Positions 1 to 12,180 of a DNA stretch of 64,000 nt are shown here, piece by piece. A program made the position numbers and the translations under genes. Position 1 is the first letter of the stretch, and the number at the start of each line of letters is the position of its first letter. The DNA is taken from positions 15,810,001 to 15,874,000 of the forward strand of contig OY540821.1 in the NCBI GenBank assembly GCA_961205875.1. The letters run 5' to 3'. The DNA comes from Sialis fuliginosa. Its lineage: Eukaryota; Arthropoda; Insecta; Megaloptera; Sialidae. Below the pieces are notes generated by a model, which saw only the letters and a list, made by a program, of their open reading frames with translations, had not been told where the DNA came from and did no database searches.

Positions 1-403
1 TTAATTAATACCCCAAAATTGAAGTTATCAAGAAAAGGATTCAAAAAATACAAGAAGAATTGCTTAGCTTGAATTTACATCGCAATAATACAGGGTTGGA
101 TTGATTTTTAATCTGCTAACAATCAATTCAACCCTGTATAATGATTATTCACATATTTTTTATTAATATAATTTTCTGTTTTCAGATTTTCGACCGTTCC
201 GCAAGAGTATTTTTCTTTTTTCTAACAAAACTGAAGTTATCAAGAAAATGAATCAAAAAATACAAGAAGAATTGCTTAGCTTGAATTTGCATCGCGATAA
301 TACAGGGTTGGATTGATTTTTAATCTGCTAACAATCAATTCAACCCTGTATAATGATTATTCACATATTTTTTATTAATATAAATTTTCTGTTTTCAGAT
401 CAC
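1..403 (+). repeat. Tandem array of about 212-bp units, first block
   Basis: Two units, the first cut by the window edge. Each carries a hairpin (arms 89-105 and 122-138 in the first, built on ACAGGGTTG...CAACCCTGT) and, downstream, a pyrimidine-rich TTTTCTGTTTTCAG that looks like a splice acceptor, then CCGTTCCGCAAGAG. The same unit returns at 2158-3050. Confidence 0.9.
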
Positions 404-2157
404 GGGCGGATCTTAAGCTGATATTTCTTTTTTTAGTTCACGTGTATATTCTCAAAGAATCAAGAAAGAAAATTCAAGGAGAGTGTTAAATAATAATAGT
501 GAAAAAAGTGTATTTAAAAAAAGCTTTTATGCCTGGAACACATCGTCGAGTGTTTGTCGAATATGGCTGAATGCCGAGTCGTAAACGGTATATTCGTGTT
601 AGTTTGTCTTCATTAGGAAAATGTTAAGAACATTCGGACCGTTGTCTCGTGAAAATCATCGCGATGTGTGTCCAAGGCATTGGTATTTAATATTAATAGT
701 GAAAAAAGTGTATTTAAAATTAAGTGAAATGGGCAATTTTAAAAAAGTGAAGTGCATGTATAAAATATTGTGTTTGTTTAGTGAGTGTTCACCATAGGAG
801 TCACCACCACTTTTTTAAGGAGTAAAAGCTTTGTAAAGGTTTGGGTTTTATATATTTACAGTGTGCTTAGTAGGTATTTGGTCCAACGTTTCACCCCTTC
901 CCCAAGCGGTCGTAGGGCTTGATCAATAAGCCCTCCGCTTACCAATAACTTTGTTATTATATCGTATTTCACCTAACAGATACATTGATCTGTTTTGCGA
1001 CTTACGAATTTATATTATTTTGTAGTATAATTTAGCTGTTCTTCCGATTTAATTGGTTTCCGATCTAGCGAGGAACCCTGTCTGTTTGGGATCTAGAAGA
1101 TCCGTTATCGGACAGTGTTAGTCGTTGGGTTCTCTTTGGGTGGGAGGGCGGAATATTTGAACAACAAACGACGAACCGTGGTCCGCTGCCCATTTGGAAT
1201 GTCTTAGGTAGGGACGTGAGAGGTAGACTGGGTACGTCAATGGACTTTAAGTAAAACAAGCGATAAGTAATCTTGTCTAGGATTTCTTAAGCGATATCTC
1301 ACTGAATAGTGATTAGACGATATATATATCGCTGGAAGAAACTAGCGAAAAGACCGTTATGCTTGAATTTGCTGGAGAAAGTCTAGGCGATGTCTGCCTT
1401 GAGCGGGTGCGTTTTGGGCGGCACAAGTAGAGACACTGACTACACAACCAACACCCTATATTGTAAACCTCATCCACCTCACACAATGTATGTATGTTTA
1501 TTTCAGGATTTGGACTGCTGTGTCGATTTCCAGACACGGCGGCATCGAGGGATTTTTGTTTGTTGATTCTTTTTAAAATGAATTTTTTATTAGTGTTTTT
1601 TTTTTTTTAATAGTCAGTTTGTTGAGTAAATTAGATTATCGCGTAACTTTGTCCTCCAGAACAGATTCTGAACAGCACACTTAGGTTAATGCGGAGTTGC
1701 TCTCTTCCTATGGACTATAAATGTTTATTTATCTAGTTTATAAGTACTAATCATCTTTTTTTCAGGTTTTTATAAGCAATCCCCTATCTCTTACTCGTTA
1801 TTTATAATATATGTTATGTTAATTAAAGGGAAAATAAAACTCAGTAATCTTGTTTCATTTTAATCACGTTAGTAAATTTTTTATTATCTATTTGAAATTT
1901 TAAAAAGATACAAATATTTTTCTAAAGATTACTGAGTTTTTATTTTCTAGTCATTTCTAGGAAGAGAGTATTTTTCATTTCAGGAACAGTTTGTGAAAAA
2001 AAATTAGTGTTTGAAAAGTTCATATTTGCAATAAAATATATAATCAAATCAGTGTTTCTCAACTTTTTTAACCACATGAAAATAAAATACCGTAATATGA
2101 ATCTGAAAAATGTAAATTATTGACTCGAGAAACACTATAGATTATATATTTTGCGAT
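404..2157. other. Sequence between the two array blocks; no gene recognised
   Basis: Holds an inverted repeat 529-545/662-680 (ATGCCTGGAACACATCG and its partner) bracketed by direct repeats at 494-519 and 694-719, exactly 200 bp apart. A bulged hairpin, AAGCGG...CCGCTT, lies at 904-940. Two further inverted repeats are 1831-1851/1925-1947 and about 2028-2068/2125-2157; the latter has hAT-like CAGTGTTTCTC ends. The stretch 850-1560 is less AT-rich than its surroundings but has only short unrelated frames. Confidence 0.6.
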
Positions 2158-3050
2158 TTAATAATTTTTTATTAATATAATTTTCTCTGTTTTCAGATTT
2201 TCGTCTGTTCCGCAAGAGTATTTTTCTTTTTTCTAAAGAAATTGAAGTTATCAAGAAAAGAAATCAAAAAATACAAGAAGAATTGCTTAGCTTGAATTTG
2301 CATCGCGATAATACAGGGTTGAATTGATTTTCAATCTGTTGACAATCAATGCAACCCTGTATAATGATTATTCACATATTTTGTATTAATATAATTTTCT
2401 GTTTTCAGATTTTCGACCGTTCCGCAAGAGTATTTTTATTTTTCTGGCAAAATTGAAGTTATCAAGAAAAGGAATCAAAAAATACAAGAAAAATTGCTAG
2501 AATTTGCATCGCAATAATACAGGGTTGGATTGATTTTTAATCTGTTGACAATCAATGCAACCCTGTATAATGAGTATTCACCATATTTTTTATTAATATA
2601 ATTTTCTGTTTTCAGATTTTCGTCTGTTCCGCAAGAGTATTTTTCTTTTTTCTAACAAAATTGAAGTTATCAAGAAAAGTTTACAAGAATTACAAGAAAA
2701 ATTGCTTAGCTTTAATTTGCATCGCGATAATACAGGGTTGGATTGATTTTTAATCTGTTGACAATCAATGCAACCCTGTATAATGATTATTCATATATTT
2801 TTTATTAATATAATTTTCTGTTTTCAGATTTTCGACTGTTCCGCAAGAGTATTTTTCTTTTTTCTAACAAAATTGAAGTTATCAAGAAAAGGAATCAAAA
2901 AATACAAGAAGAACTGCTTAGTTTTAATTTGCATCGCGATAATACAGGGTTGGATTGATTTTTAATCTGTTGACAATCAATGCAACTCTGTATAATGATT
3001 ATTCACATATTTTTTATTAATATAATTTTCTGTTTTCAGATTTTCGACCA
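2158..3050 (+). repeat. Tandem array of about 212-bp units, second block
   Basis: Four full units plus a partial one. The TTTTCAGATTTTCG landmark falls near 2191, 2403, 2610, 2822 and 3033, so the period is 207-212 bp. Each unit repeats the ACAGGGTTG/CAACCCTGT hairpin. Degenerate pieces with TTTCAGAT continue to about 3325. Confidence 0.92.
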
Positions 3051-3794
3051 AAAAGATGCTCGTTTCAATTTATCACTATTTTTTATTATTATCATTTTCT
3101 CTATTTTCAGATTATGAGCTGATCTCAAGATTTAATATTTATTTATATTACTTTGATCTTTCAGAATCAGTTATGAAGTTATCAAAAAAGGAAAAATGGA
3201 ATTCAACATACATCGGATTTTAAAATATCTGTATAAGATGAAATTAATCATTGATTTTTATGTTTCAGATAATTTTTTATTAAAACTAATATATTTCTAA
3301 GGGGGCCCCTTATATTTCAGATTGTTTGGTCTATGTGATGTTATGTTTATGTTACGCATTTCATGTTTTTTTTTATTGAGTTACAGCGCACCGAGAACCG
3401 ACATTCCAGCTGTTTTTTTTGCATGTGTTATTATGTTTTTTTAAAATTTTTTTGCATGCATTTTATGTTTTATGTTTAATTTTTTTTGCATGTAATTTAT
3501 GTTTTATGTTTAATTTTTTTTGCATGCATTTTATGTTTTATGTTTTGGGATTTGTGTTTTGTGTTTTGTGTTGTCTCGTCCGGGCCGTGCGCGGAAGCCT
3601 GAAACCGCGTATACGGCGCGTCCCCCGGTTGGCCGATGGGGGAAGCCCCTTGTTAACAGAAATACACCTTAGAGTTGTTGGCAATATTATTTGTGTTCAT
3701 TCTTCTAAACATTTATAAATAGGTACATTTGATTTTGTATCAATTCTGGGAACAAGGGGTCACTCCTAATATACTGAATATGGAGTCGTGGACC
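3051..3794. other. Degenerate array tail and simple T-rich repeats; no gene
   Basis: At 3419-3550 a run of about 35-bp copies of TTTTTTGCATGCATTTTATG appears three times. A GC-rich patch follows at 3568-3660 (CGTCCGGGCC...GGCGCGTCCCCCGG). No coding signal is supported. Confidence 0.5.
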
Positions 3795-3802
3795 AAACAG
3801 GC

Positions 3803-4120
3803 CAGGGGTTATTTTAAGAAATTTGTCCAACTGCAAATACCTTTTATTTTTATTTTTTACTCTACACTTTATATATTTCTCTCTTACAAATTATAGTTAC
3901 CTTTTTTTGCTCTACACTAATGTCCGGTATTATAAACGAGCTAGCAAGCACTTCCAAATGAGGTTTCAAATCTATCTGACAGTTCTCTTGCAGTTTCATG
4001 AAGTGTTTGACAATTTTCGCGTACGCGTGGTATGTAAACGCCAAGTACACAAATTAGCTTTCACAACTGCAATTTCATTTTTGGAACTGTAGAAACAAGT
4101 ACACTCTAAAATAACCCCTG
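3803..4120. mobile_element. hAT-like non-autonomous transposon with perfect 8-bp TSD
   Basis: Ends CAGGGGTTATTTTA and its complement at 4107-4120. It is flanked by identical AAACAGGC at 3795-3802 and 4121-4128, an 8-bp duplication typical of hAT elements. It has no transposase. The inner part (about 3921-4060) is shared with 44719-45029. Confidence 0.9.
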
Positions 4121-4195
4121 AAACAGGCATAATAATAAATACACTGTTATTTTGTAAATGTATTACGTACATATGTAATGTACATACCTATTATA

Positions 4196-4569
4196 CAGTG
4201 TATTCCAAGTTGATTAAGACATAGGAAATTTAACATGTGGGCAATTAGAAATGTTGTAGTAACCTTTGGTCAAATTTAACGATGTATGATTGGTGCATTT
4301 TGAAATGTCGCCACAAAATTTAATAAAATAGTCATTAGTATTTTGTTTTCAAATTTATATCTGCCAAAAAATATTATTATAATTTTATCTAGGATGCTTA
4401 CTTCAATATTAAAGTTGAAAACAAAATACTGTTGATTAATTTAAAAATTATCAGTTAGTTTCGAGGCGGCATTTCAAAATGCACCAATCACACATCGTTA
4501 AATTTGACCAACACTTCTAATTGTCCCCATGTTAAATTTCCTATGTCTTAATCAACTTGGAATACACTG
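4196..4569. mobile_element. Mariner-like MITE with long terminal inverted repeats
   Basis: Arms of about 105-115 bp begin CAGTGTATTCCAAGTTG and are flanked by TA on both sides (4194-4195, 4570-4571). A TA duplication plus a CAGTG-type end fits Tc1/mariner-derived miniatures. Both outer flanks also contain ATATGTAATGTACATA. Confidence 0.85.
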
Positions 4570-4571
4570 TA

Positions 4572-6218
4572 ACATATGTAATGTACATATTATATAGAAA
4601 AGATAAAATCAGTCTCGATAGAAAGTGGTTTTAGTAGTATCTAACGCTAATAAAATGACAGTTCTCATAAAGTGGAATATTTTGTGCAGTATTTTAGTCT
4701 CGTATATTTGAATCACACGTTTCAAGCGCGAGAAATGTCGATTTGTAAGTCGAATTTTAATGGAAACGCATAAAAAAGGCGAACAAATTGTTCTATAGAA
4801 ATGTACAAATACGCAATAACTCCAGTTTCAGTACGGCGGCGTGTCTGTGTAATGTGGGGGGGTTTAGTGAGGTGAAAGTGAGATGGAAAATGTCAGGGAC
4901 TGATCTGTTGTTTGTTTTTTTTTTAGGGGAGAAAATTTTATTAAAATTGTTTTTTTTTATTTTGGGTGTGGAATGGAAACATGATATGAAATTTTTTGGA
5001 GGGGGTTTAATATTTTTTGGAAGTTGATAAAATAAAATAGAGATCATATTTTGTTTGTATTTATATATTTGTTTATTTTTCGTTTTTTTTTCTGTCTGTC
5101 TATTTAATATTTTTATTTAATAATAATTCAACAATAAAAATTATTCAATTTCAAAAAAAAACTCCAACAAAAAGAAATGTGAAATATATTTCCTTCGGTT
5201 CTAAATTAAATAGCAATTTTCTGTTATTTTTTGTAATCTATGTTTTATTTTTCAAGAAAATTAATTTAATTACATCTTCAATATAAATCCTGTTCTATTG
5301 ACAGTTAAATTGAATAAAAATGTGTAGATATAAAAACGTGTATTTAAATTTTCCCGAGAATTCAAAAGATGCGGTCTCATATTCAATTCAATTCATTTAT
5401 AAAATTAACTTTCTTATTGATTGAAAGTAATTTTAAATTTTGTATTCATATTCAAAGCGTATTAATTTTTATAAATTTAATTTGTTTCATATCGTATAAA
5501 ATCATTTCAATGCTCTAGCGTCTCTTAAAAAAAGTGTGCTTACTATATAATTTGAACATGCAAAAACGAGACTGCAAGCTTGTTTTTTTCTACATATATT
5601 ATACAAAAATTAGTATCTTGAAAAAAAAAATATTAAAAATATTTTCCATATTTTCTCTAAATATATTTTGATTTTTCCCTTAATTATTTTGACGAATGTA
5701 AGTATATAAAAATTGATGTATTTATTTAAATATACGATAATTACTTGGAAATTCAACTATGGTTAATACAAAATTCGCATTTTAGAGGTTACACTGTACA
5801 CATATTCAATAATTTTATTGATTTATTGCAAACGTAAATTTATGTTTATTTCATTCAAACTGAAAATATAACAATGACTCATTTTATCATTCGTTTAGTT
5901 TTTTTTATCAAAATGATTTATAATATTTAATGTAAGTTTTCCCCCTTTTTCCCCGTCATTTGAAGAAAAACAAAAACAAATCATCTATATACTCATATTT
6001 CTTCATATTGCTAAACCCTTCGTACAAATCACAGAAAATCTTATATTATGTATTTCATGGTGTAATATAGTCGGTATTTGAACCGTTCAAATGCCGTAGT
6101 GATTAATTCATATAAAAATTTATTGATTTTGCTTCTGAACAGTTCGTATAAATTTTTATATTTGACAATCATTTTTTCGAAACCATTTTATTTATTAGGG
6201 TCGATCAGACTATTGAAC
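4572..6218. other. AT-rich stretch without recognised gene or repeat
   Basis: Only short open frames caused by low complexity were seen (for example T/G-rich 4850-5030). No splice-linked coding pieces or clear inverted repeats were found. Confidence 0.5.
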
Positions 6219-6617
6219 CGGCACCAGTCTTGGGTCTTACTGCCATTACTGAATCATAATCTAAAACATCGTAATTTGATGACAATATCAAGATGGTAGA
6301 CATTGCAACTAATTATTAGTGTAATTTATTTATTGATTATTATACTAACATATTTTACACTGTTTCTTATCATTTTGTATCATTATCAAATGGGTGCCCA
6401 TTACTGGTGTTTCTTTATCCATGAAAGAAAAAACATAAACAAAATAAAAGTCTATAATTAAAAATATTTGCGGACTTTGTTAATTAAATTGATTTAATAA
6501 AGAGGTATTTGTTTTATTAGTAACATAAATTCATGATAATTACAAAAAAGAAGCCCATCAATTCTAAAAAACAGTATATCTTGGTTTTAAAAGATCCAAG
6601 ACTGGTGCCAGTACCTT
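6219..6617. mobile_element. GGTACTGGCACCAG-ended MITE, copy 1 (left end truncated)
   Basis: The left part retains GGCACCAGTCTTGG; the right end reads CTGGTGCCAGTACCTT. It matches the interiors at 20484-20910 and 38849-39354 (ACTAATTATTAG followed by TAATTTATTTATT). A hAT element has inserted at its right end. Confidence 0.8.
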
Positions 6618-6621
6618 ATTT

Positions 6622-6980
6622 CAGGGCTTCGAACCGGAACTGAACCGAAAACCAGAAAAACCGTTATTTTTTGCCGGAATGAAAACCGGAACAGAACCGA
6701 AATAAAAATATCGGTTTTAACGGTTCAGTACATGTTAAAATACTCGCGTTAACATGATCTTCAATTGTCGTTCAGACTATCATACAAGTGCCATAAAATA
6801 TTCTAAATTATGGTACAAAATTTTTTTTTAATACAAATAATTTTTTTTTAATTAATCACTCGGAGCTGAGCCGAAAAAACCGGAAAACAATTCTTTTTTG
6901 CGGAACGAAAACCGGAACCGAACCGAAATATATTTTTTTACTCGAACCGGAAAGAAAACCAAAAACGGTTCGAAACCCTG
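6622..6980. mobile_element. hAT-like MITE with 8-bp TSD CCTTATTT, copy 1
   Basis: Ends CAGGGCTTCGAACCG and CGGTTCGAAACCCTG. Identical CCTTATTT flanks lie at 6614-6621 and 6981-6988. The interior is full of AACCGGAAC/GAACCGAAA repeats on both strands. The left duplication overlaps the end of the preceding MITE, showing insertion into it. Confidence 0.92.
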
Positions 6981-6988
6981 CCTTATTT

Positions 6989-7657
6989 TATCTTAAAAAA
7001 TTAAGCTTTTTCAATTTATCATTTTATAAATTAACACATGTGACCCAACATGTAACAATAAAATAATATTTACAATATCCACGGTACAGATTTTTTAAAT
7101 TAACATATTTAAATATTCCCAAAATACTGCAAGATAAAATATACTACCTATACGTATATCTACTATAGATTCTAGAAGTACAATAACAGCAAAGACATGA
7201 ACAACATATATTTAGTATACCATGACAAAGACAAACCTAGCAGCCATCAACCCTCTATATATCAAGGGTAGGAAACGTAGAGGCTAGTGTCTATATCACT
7301 ACCAACCCCTTCCACGTTTTCCTACCCCTTCTCGACGTTCCCCGTCCCCGTTGACAGGACGATAAACTTGAAATATTATTTTCCTGTAGATAAAAAATTA
7401 TTCTCGTCTAACATAGACAAACTAGCTCCAGTTGGAGTTGGAGGGATATTTGTTTGTTTGTTTTTTATATTGATAGTTGACGCGATTTTTGGCACTTATG
7501 GATGGTGCTCACGGAATGTAAGAAATGTGATATAGTGTTTTGTATAGTTGTAGAATTTATTTATGATATTAACCATACGTTTTTAATCTATTATATTTTC
7601 GGGTATAATATGCACAGATTGATTCTAAGAATGTAAAATGTTCTAGTCTATTTTTAT
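6989..7657. other. AT-rich spacer between two hAT copies; no gene
   Basis: Nothing beyond short chance frames. A small dyad occurs around the CCCTCTATATATCAAGGG stretch near 7250. Confidence 0.4.
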
Positions 7658-8030
7658 CAGGGCTTTGAACCGGAACTGAACCGAAAACCGGAGAAACCGT
7701 TATTTTTTGCCGGAACGAAAACCGGAACAGAACCGAAATAAAAATATCGGTTTTTACGGTTCAGTACATGTTAAAATACGCGCGTTAACATGATCTTATT
7801 TCCCACTTCAATTGTCCTTCTGGCTATCATACAAGTACCATAAAATGTTCTAAATTATGATAGAAAAAAATTTTTTAATACAAATACTTTTTTTTTAAAT
7901 TAATCACTCGGAGCTGAACCGGAAAAACCGTTATTTTTTCGGAACGAAAACCGGAACCGAACCAAAATATATTTTTTTACTCGAACCGGAACGAAAACCG
8001 AAACGAAAAAAATTACGGTTCGAAACCCTG
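7658..8030. mobile_element. hAT-like MITE, copy 2 of the 6622-6980 family
   Basis: Ends CAGGGCTTTGAACCG and CGGTTCGAAACCCTG. Flanks ATTTTTAT (7650-7657) and AGTTTTAT (8031-8038) match at 7 of 8 bases. Same interior as copy 1. Confidence 0.9.
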
Positions 8031-8529
8031 AGTTTTATGGATAGTAAAAAATGTTTAATTTATGATTTAATGAAGTGTGTTCAGAATAGAATCACTCACG
8101 CTCCCGAGTTCATTTTTTTACTCACACCCGATCACGCACGGCTGATCAGATTCGTAACAAGTTTTTTGCGCATTTGAAATTTAAAAAAATGTATTTCAAA
8201 ATATATGAATGCCGAAAGAAATATGAAAAATTGTAATTTTCGATTTAATATAAATAAAGGTGTCCCAGAATTAACGCAAGAAGTAATTTTGATAGAAAAC
8301 ACAGGTAATTTTTTTTATTGATTCTTAAAGTATACAGTATTGGGTTATATAATCTCTGTAATACGTATAAGAAAGTTCCATGACACTCATGGCAGATATT
8401 TCTCCTCTGTTATGAACCATTTGAATTATAATAATTTTTTTTTTCAAAAATTCGTTTTTACAAAAAAATGAATAGAACATAAATTATAGATATAGATATT
8501 ACCTACATTTTTTAACTTGACCATTTTAC

Positions 8530-8760
8530 TCTATTTTGCACTGTTTCAGAGTAATTCGAAAAATTAAAAAATCGACGTAGGTAAACATCTGTATCCGGTT
8601 GAAAGATCGTTTTCAAAAATAGGACGTTTTCTTCCCAGCCAAAAATTAATCTTAAATATAAAATATCACCCTTCTACGATTTGTCGTATTTGAGTTACAG
8701 CGCTTACAGACAGACAGACGGACCCACAGACATCATGGCGAAAATAGTCAGAATGGTTTC
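8530..8760 (+). repeat. Dispersed repeat with CTGT-type tetranucleotide tract, family B
   Basis: Shares GTATCCGGTT and TTGAGTTACAGCG, then an ACAGACAGACAGACGG tract, with about 23060-23260 and 25255-25385. Family not identified. Confidence 0.65.
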
Positions 8761-11190
8761 AGTGAAGGTCAAAATAGATAATTCCGTCAAAATCCGGAGT
8801 TCGAAAAAAATCGGCTTCACTATACTTACTTATACTAATGTATATTTCATATACATGGTATAAGAAAGTAAAAATATCCATAATTCTTCAATTTATTTAT
8901 ATCACTCTAAATGAACAAAAATCCACATTATTCGACTACGGAAGGTCCAATATCTCAAGGACAATAACTACCCTCTACCCCTTCTACACACACCGTGGTG
9001 TTGTCAATCTCGAGAAGTATCCATCCATCAATCAGTTCTTGTGAACAATTTCAATTCGACACAATCACAAATTCAATCCGAGAACCAAGCGACACATCTT
9101 TTAGACGAAACGTTTTGTAGAGATGGATGATATCTTACACCCCCCCCCCTTCCCCCCCCCCCACACACACACACACAATCAATGGAGAATTTTGTGTGGG
9201 GATTTATGGGTGTATTCGTCATTAAAATTATTAGTTTAATGATATATCTGAATTATCCCAAATGTACCAAAAATTGGTTTGAATATCTTAAAAAACGCCC
9301 AAAAATTTTTCAGAACATTTCATTTATAAATTTTAAACTCATTGCTGTTAATAACATGGGATCTTAGGGTAAAATGATACATCTAAAACGTTTTGGAATT
9401 TTCGCAATATGTCAATTCAGTGTTTACCAAAGTTAAAATCCCTATGTACCCCTTTATAGTTAAATGTTACTAGCGCACCCTCGGGCGTACAGTTAAAGGG
9501 AGTTTAGAGGATTGAGGTAATATTTGAAAAAATACAATACAAAACGCAAATTTTTAAGCTTAAAGAAATTTTTAAAAAAAGAGTAAAAAATTGTTCTCCA
9601 ATTTCACAATTTTAAATTGATCTTTCCGTTTCACGTCAAGATAAACACTTTTCGTCCCGTGTCTGTCTGTCTGTCCGTCCGTATGTATGTCTGTCTCCTG
9701 AATCCTTAGATTGAAATTATCAAAAAATTAAAATATACGAAAAAATAATCATTTCGAATTAATATTTTTTAGTAATATTTTATAAAAATGCTTTTGTTTC
9801 CTTGTATCCATTTAGAAAATTGAACACATTAAGCGACTAATTCTATTAACCGATGCCCTACTGTATGTCTAGCATCGAAAAGTTTAAAATTCAACCCACA
9901 TTTTTATTTACACATGACGCCACTGTATCTCCACACATATACAGATGTATACAGTGTCCGTAAAGACGATCAATCAGCCTGTAAATACTGATATAGGAGT
10001 CGTGCGCGTCATTCGTTCAATTTACGGAAAAGTGATTAAAACTACGAACTCAATTGACGGAAGAAAGTGGCTGAAACTCGAAGGGAAATGTGGAAACGAA
10101 ATTAGGTTCTATTTAACTCTTTTTACCAAGATGGATCAATTAATATAAAGTAAATGTAGTCTGGGTTTATGTGTATGAGTCACGTACACTTTTCTATAGA
10201 ATTCAACGGACAAAAAATCACAGAACTCAAAAGGCTCTCGTGGCAAAATTTTTGGCTCTACAGAAATAAATTAAATAACAATTTTATAGGAAATTAATTC
10301 TCCAAGTACAAAAATTTATATAAGTATATTTTTATATAGTATATATTTAAGTAAAGTAAATTATTTTAGTCCACATTCTTCTCTAAAAAACGTTTTTTTT
10401 TATATTAAATGATGTATTATTTTGCATCTCCATACAAAATTAATTAACAAAGATTCTTGCTATAGGGATAAATATGAAAAGAGAGAAAGCGAAATAAAAA
10501 TACCTTACTGTTTAAATGAATTAAAAAATAACTCCAATTAGAAAAATACTGAAAGAGAAAATCCTTAAAAAGAGGAAGGCCTCTTCTACTTTTACACATA
10601 AATAATAAATGCTCTGCTTTTTTGTAAATAACTGAACAACAAAAATGTTTAACACTTACAAACCGGATTGAATTATTTCAATAAAATTATATTGTATGTT
10701 ACAGTCGAACTAACTTAATATTGCACTTGACGTTTCCACCAATATCTCATGGCTATCTTAATTTAAAGATACTACGTATAGTTTATACGATAGAAAAAAA
10801 AATTAAATGATACAAGAATAAAATCTAAAATGGGAGTAGGATTTTTAAACTAAATAAAACTACATGATACTGTTTCAGAATAAAAAAGTCTGGGCCAAAG
10901 TTTTATTGGTGTTGAATGTTAATATTTACCCCCCCCCCCCCCCCCCCCATCTCAATAATTATAGATACGGCATTACACTAAAATATATTGTAAAAATAAA
11001 TCTACATTTAATGTACAGTAAAATGCAGAAGTGGTAGTCCAGTTTTCATTCAAATTTAGTAGGCTCCTCCCATTTGATTATTATAATATTTAAATCATTT
11101 CTCCATGTACCAAAGAGACAGATATTTTGAAATTTTATTATATATTTATATAACTTTTTATTTTTTATTTAAAATGCTCTAACTATATAA
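8761..11190. other. AT-rich, gene-free stretch with simple repeats
   Basis: Contains a C-rich plus (CA)n tract at 9141-9177, a partial copy of the CTGT repeat family A at 9583-9785 (TGTCTGTCTGTCTGTCCGTC), and a run of 20 C at 10929-10948. No supported gene; the frame at 9945-10148 has no recognisable domain. Confidence 0.5.
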
Positions 11191-11194
11191 GCTC

Positions 11195-11260
11195 TTCTGT
11201 TGGAAGCGATTCTGACTTCAGACCTTTACGGTGGCAGACGACTTCTGAAGCCCATAGTAC
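11195..11260 (-). repeat. Short paralogue of the 15.3-16.06 kb flanks
   Basis: Read on the minus strand it matches 15336-15361 (GTACTATG, CTTCAGAAGTC) and then 16029-16056 (GTAAA, GTCAGAATCGCTT), with only about six bases where the 15.3 kb copy has 667 bp. Confidence 0.65.
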
Positions 11261-11864
11261 GTTAACTATCAATTTAAAAATGAATTTAATAAAAAAAACT
11301 CAAAACAACGATTATAATGTTACACAATAAATATAAAAGAATGATTCATACATTCCAAGAAAAACACAGATCAAGTTTGACAATAAATAACTTTGTCTCC
11401 ATTCTATTCCTAGAAAATCCCACTATAAAGTATGGTAATGTTTATAATCACTCGGCTTGAAACGGTTAATAGTCCATGTAATACAATTAACACAAACTCG
11501 ATTAATTTTTTATCAAGAGCTCTGTGGAAAATAAGATCGCACTTTGTAAATAAACACCATCCAGTCTAATGGATAGTCGGGAAGAGGAAGAAGAATACCG
11601 CTAAACAAAACAAAAAATCCAGCGTATTTCACTTAAATGTATTAGCAGGAATTGCTGCCACCATTTGAAAACAAAATTCCCTATATATTTCCTTACTCGT
11701 AATGGTTTTTTCTTTGTGTGGTTATTTTAAAGTTTTTTGGTGATATTTTTTGTTGTTTCTTGATTTCTGGATATTAATTACGTTTTCTTTAACGTCTAAC
11801 CTTTTAATTGTTAGTTTAGTAATAAGCCTGAATTTTTTCATGATATAATTTACCAACAAAAAAA

Positions 11865-12180
11865 AAGCTTCCTCGCAATATCAAAGATACGAGAAGCTTT
11901 GTGATCGTTTTAGAATGAGACAAAAAAAATGTTCCCCGATTTCAAAATTTTAAATTGATCTTTCCGTTTTAGGTCAAGACAAACACTTTTCGTTCCGTGT
12001 CTGTCCGTCTGTCTGCGTATGTGTGTGATATTAATGAAACTTGGTTGGATGGTTGGGTCTGACTTGAAGACGGTTCCATTTCAAAATCGTGTGTAAGGGG
12101 TAGAGGTGACATCCCAAAATATATATTTTTTTAAGATATCTCAAGAACGATACCATAACATATTGCGTGAAAATTTTATA
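11865..12180 (+). repeat. Dispersed repeat with CTGT tract, family A
   Basis: Matches 34009-34340 nearly throughout: GATACGAGAAGCTTTGTGAT, AATTGATCTTTCC, then a TGTCCGTCTGTCTG tract, ACTTGGTTGGATGGTTGG, and AGGGG or GGGGAGAGGTGACATCCC. A partial copy lies at 9583-9785. Confidence 0.8.

Noticed and set aside
2158-3050. Regular repeats resembling a CRISPR array
   Set aside because: The whole 212-bp unit is repeated, with no unique spacers, in eukaryotic DNA.
3419-3718. 99-residue plus-strand frame
   Set aside because: Driven by T-rich short tandem repeats giving Phe/Cys/Met runs.
6955-6980. GGTTCGAAACC resembling a tRNA B-box
   Set aside because: It is the terminal inverted repeat of the hAT-like element; no A-box or cloverleaf is present nearby.
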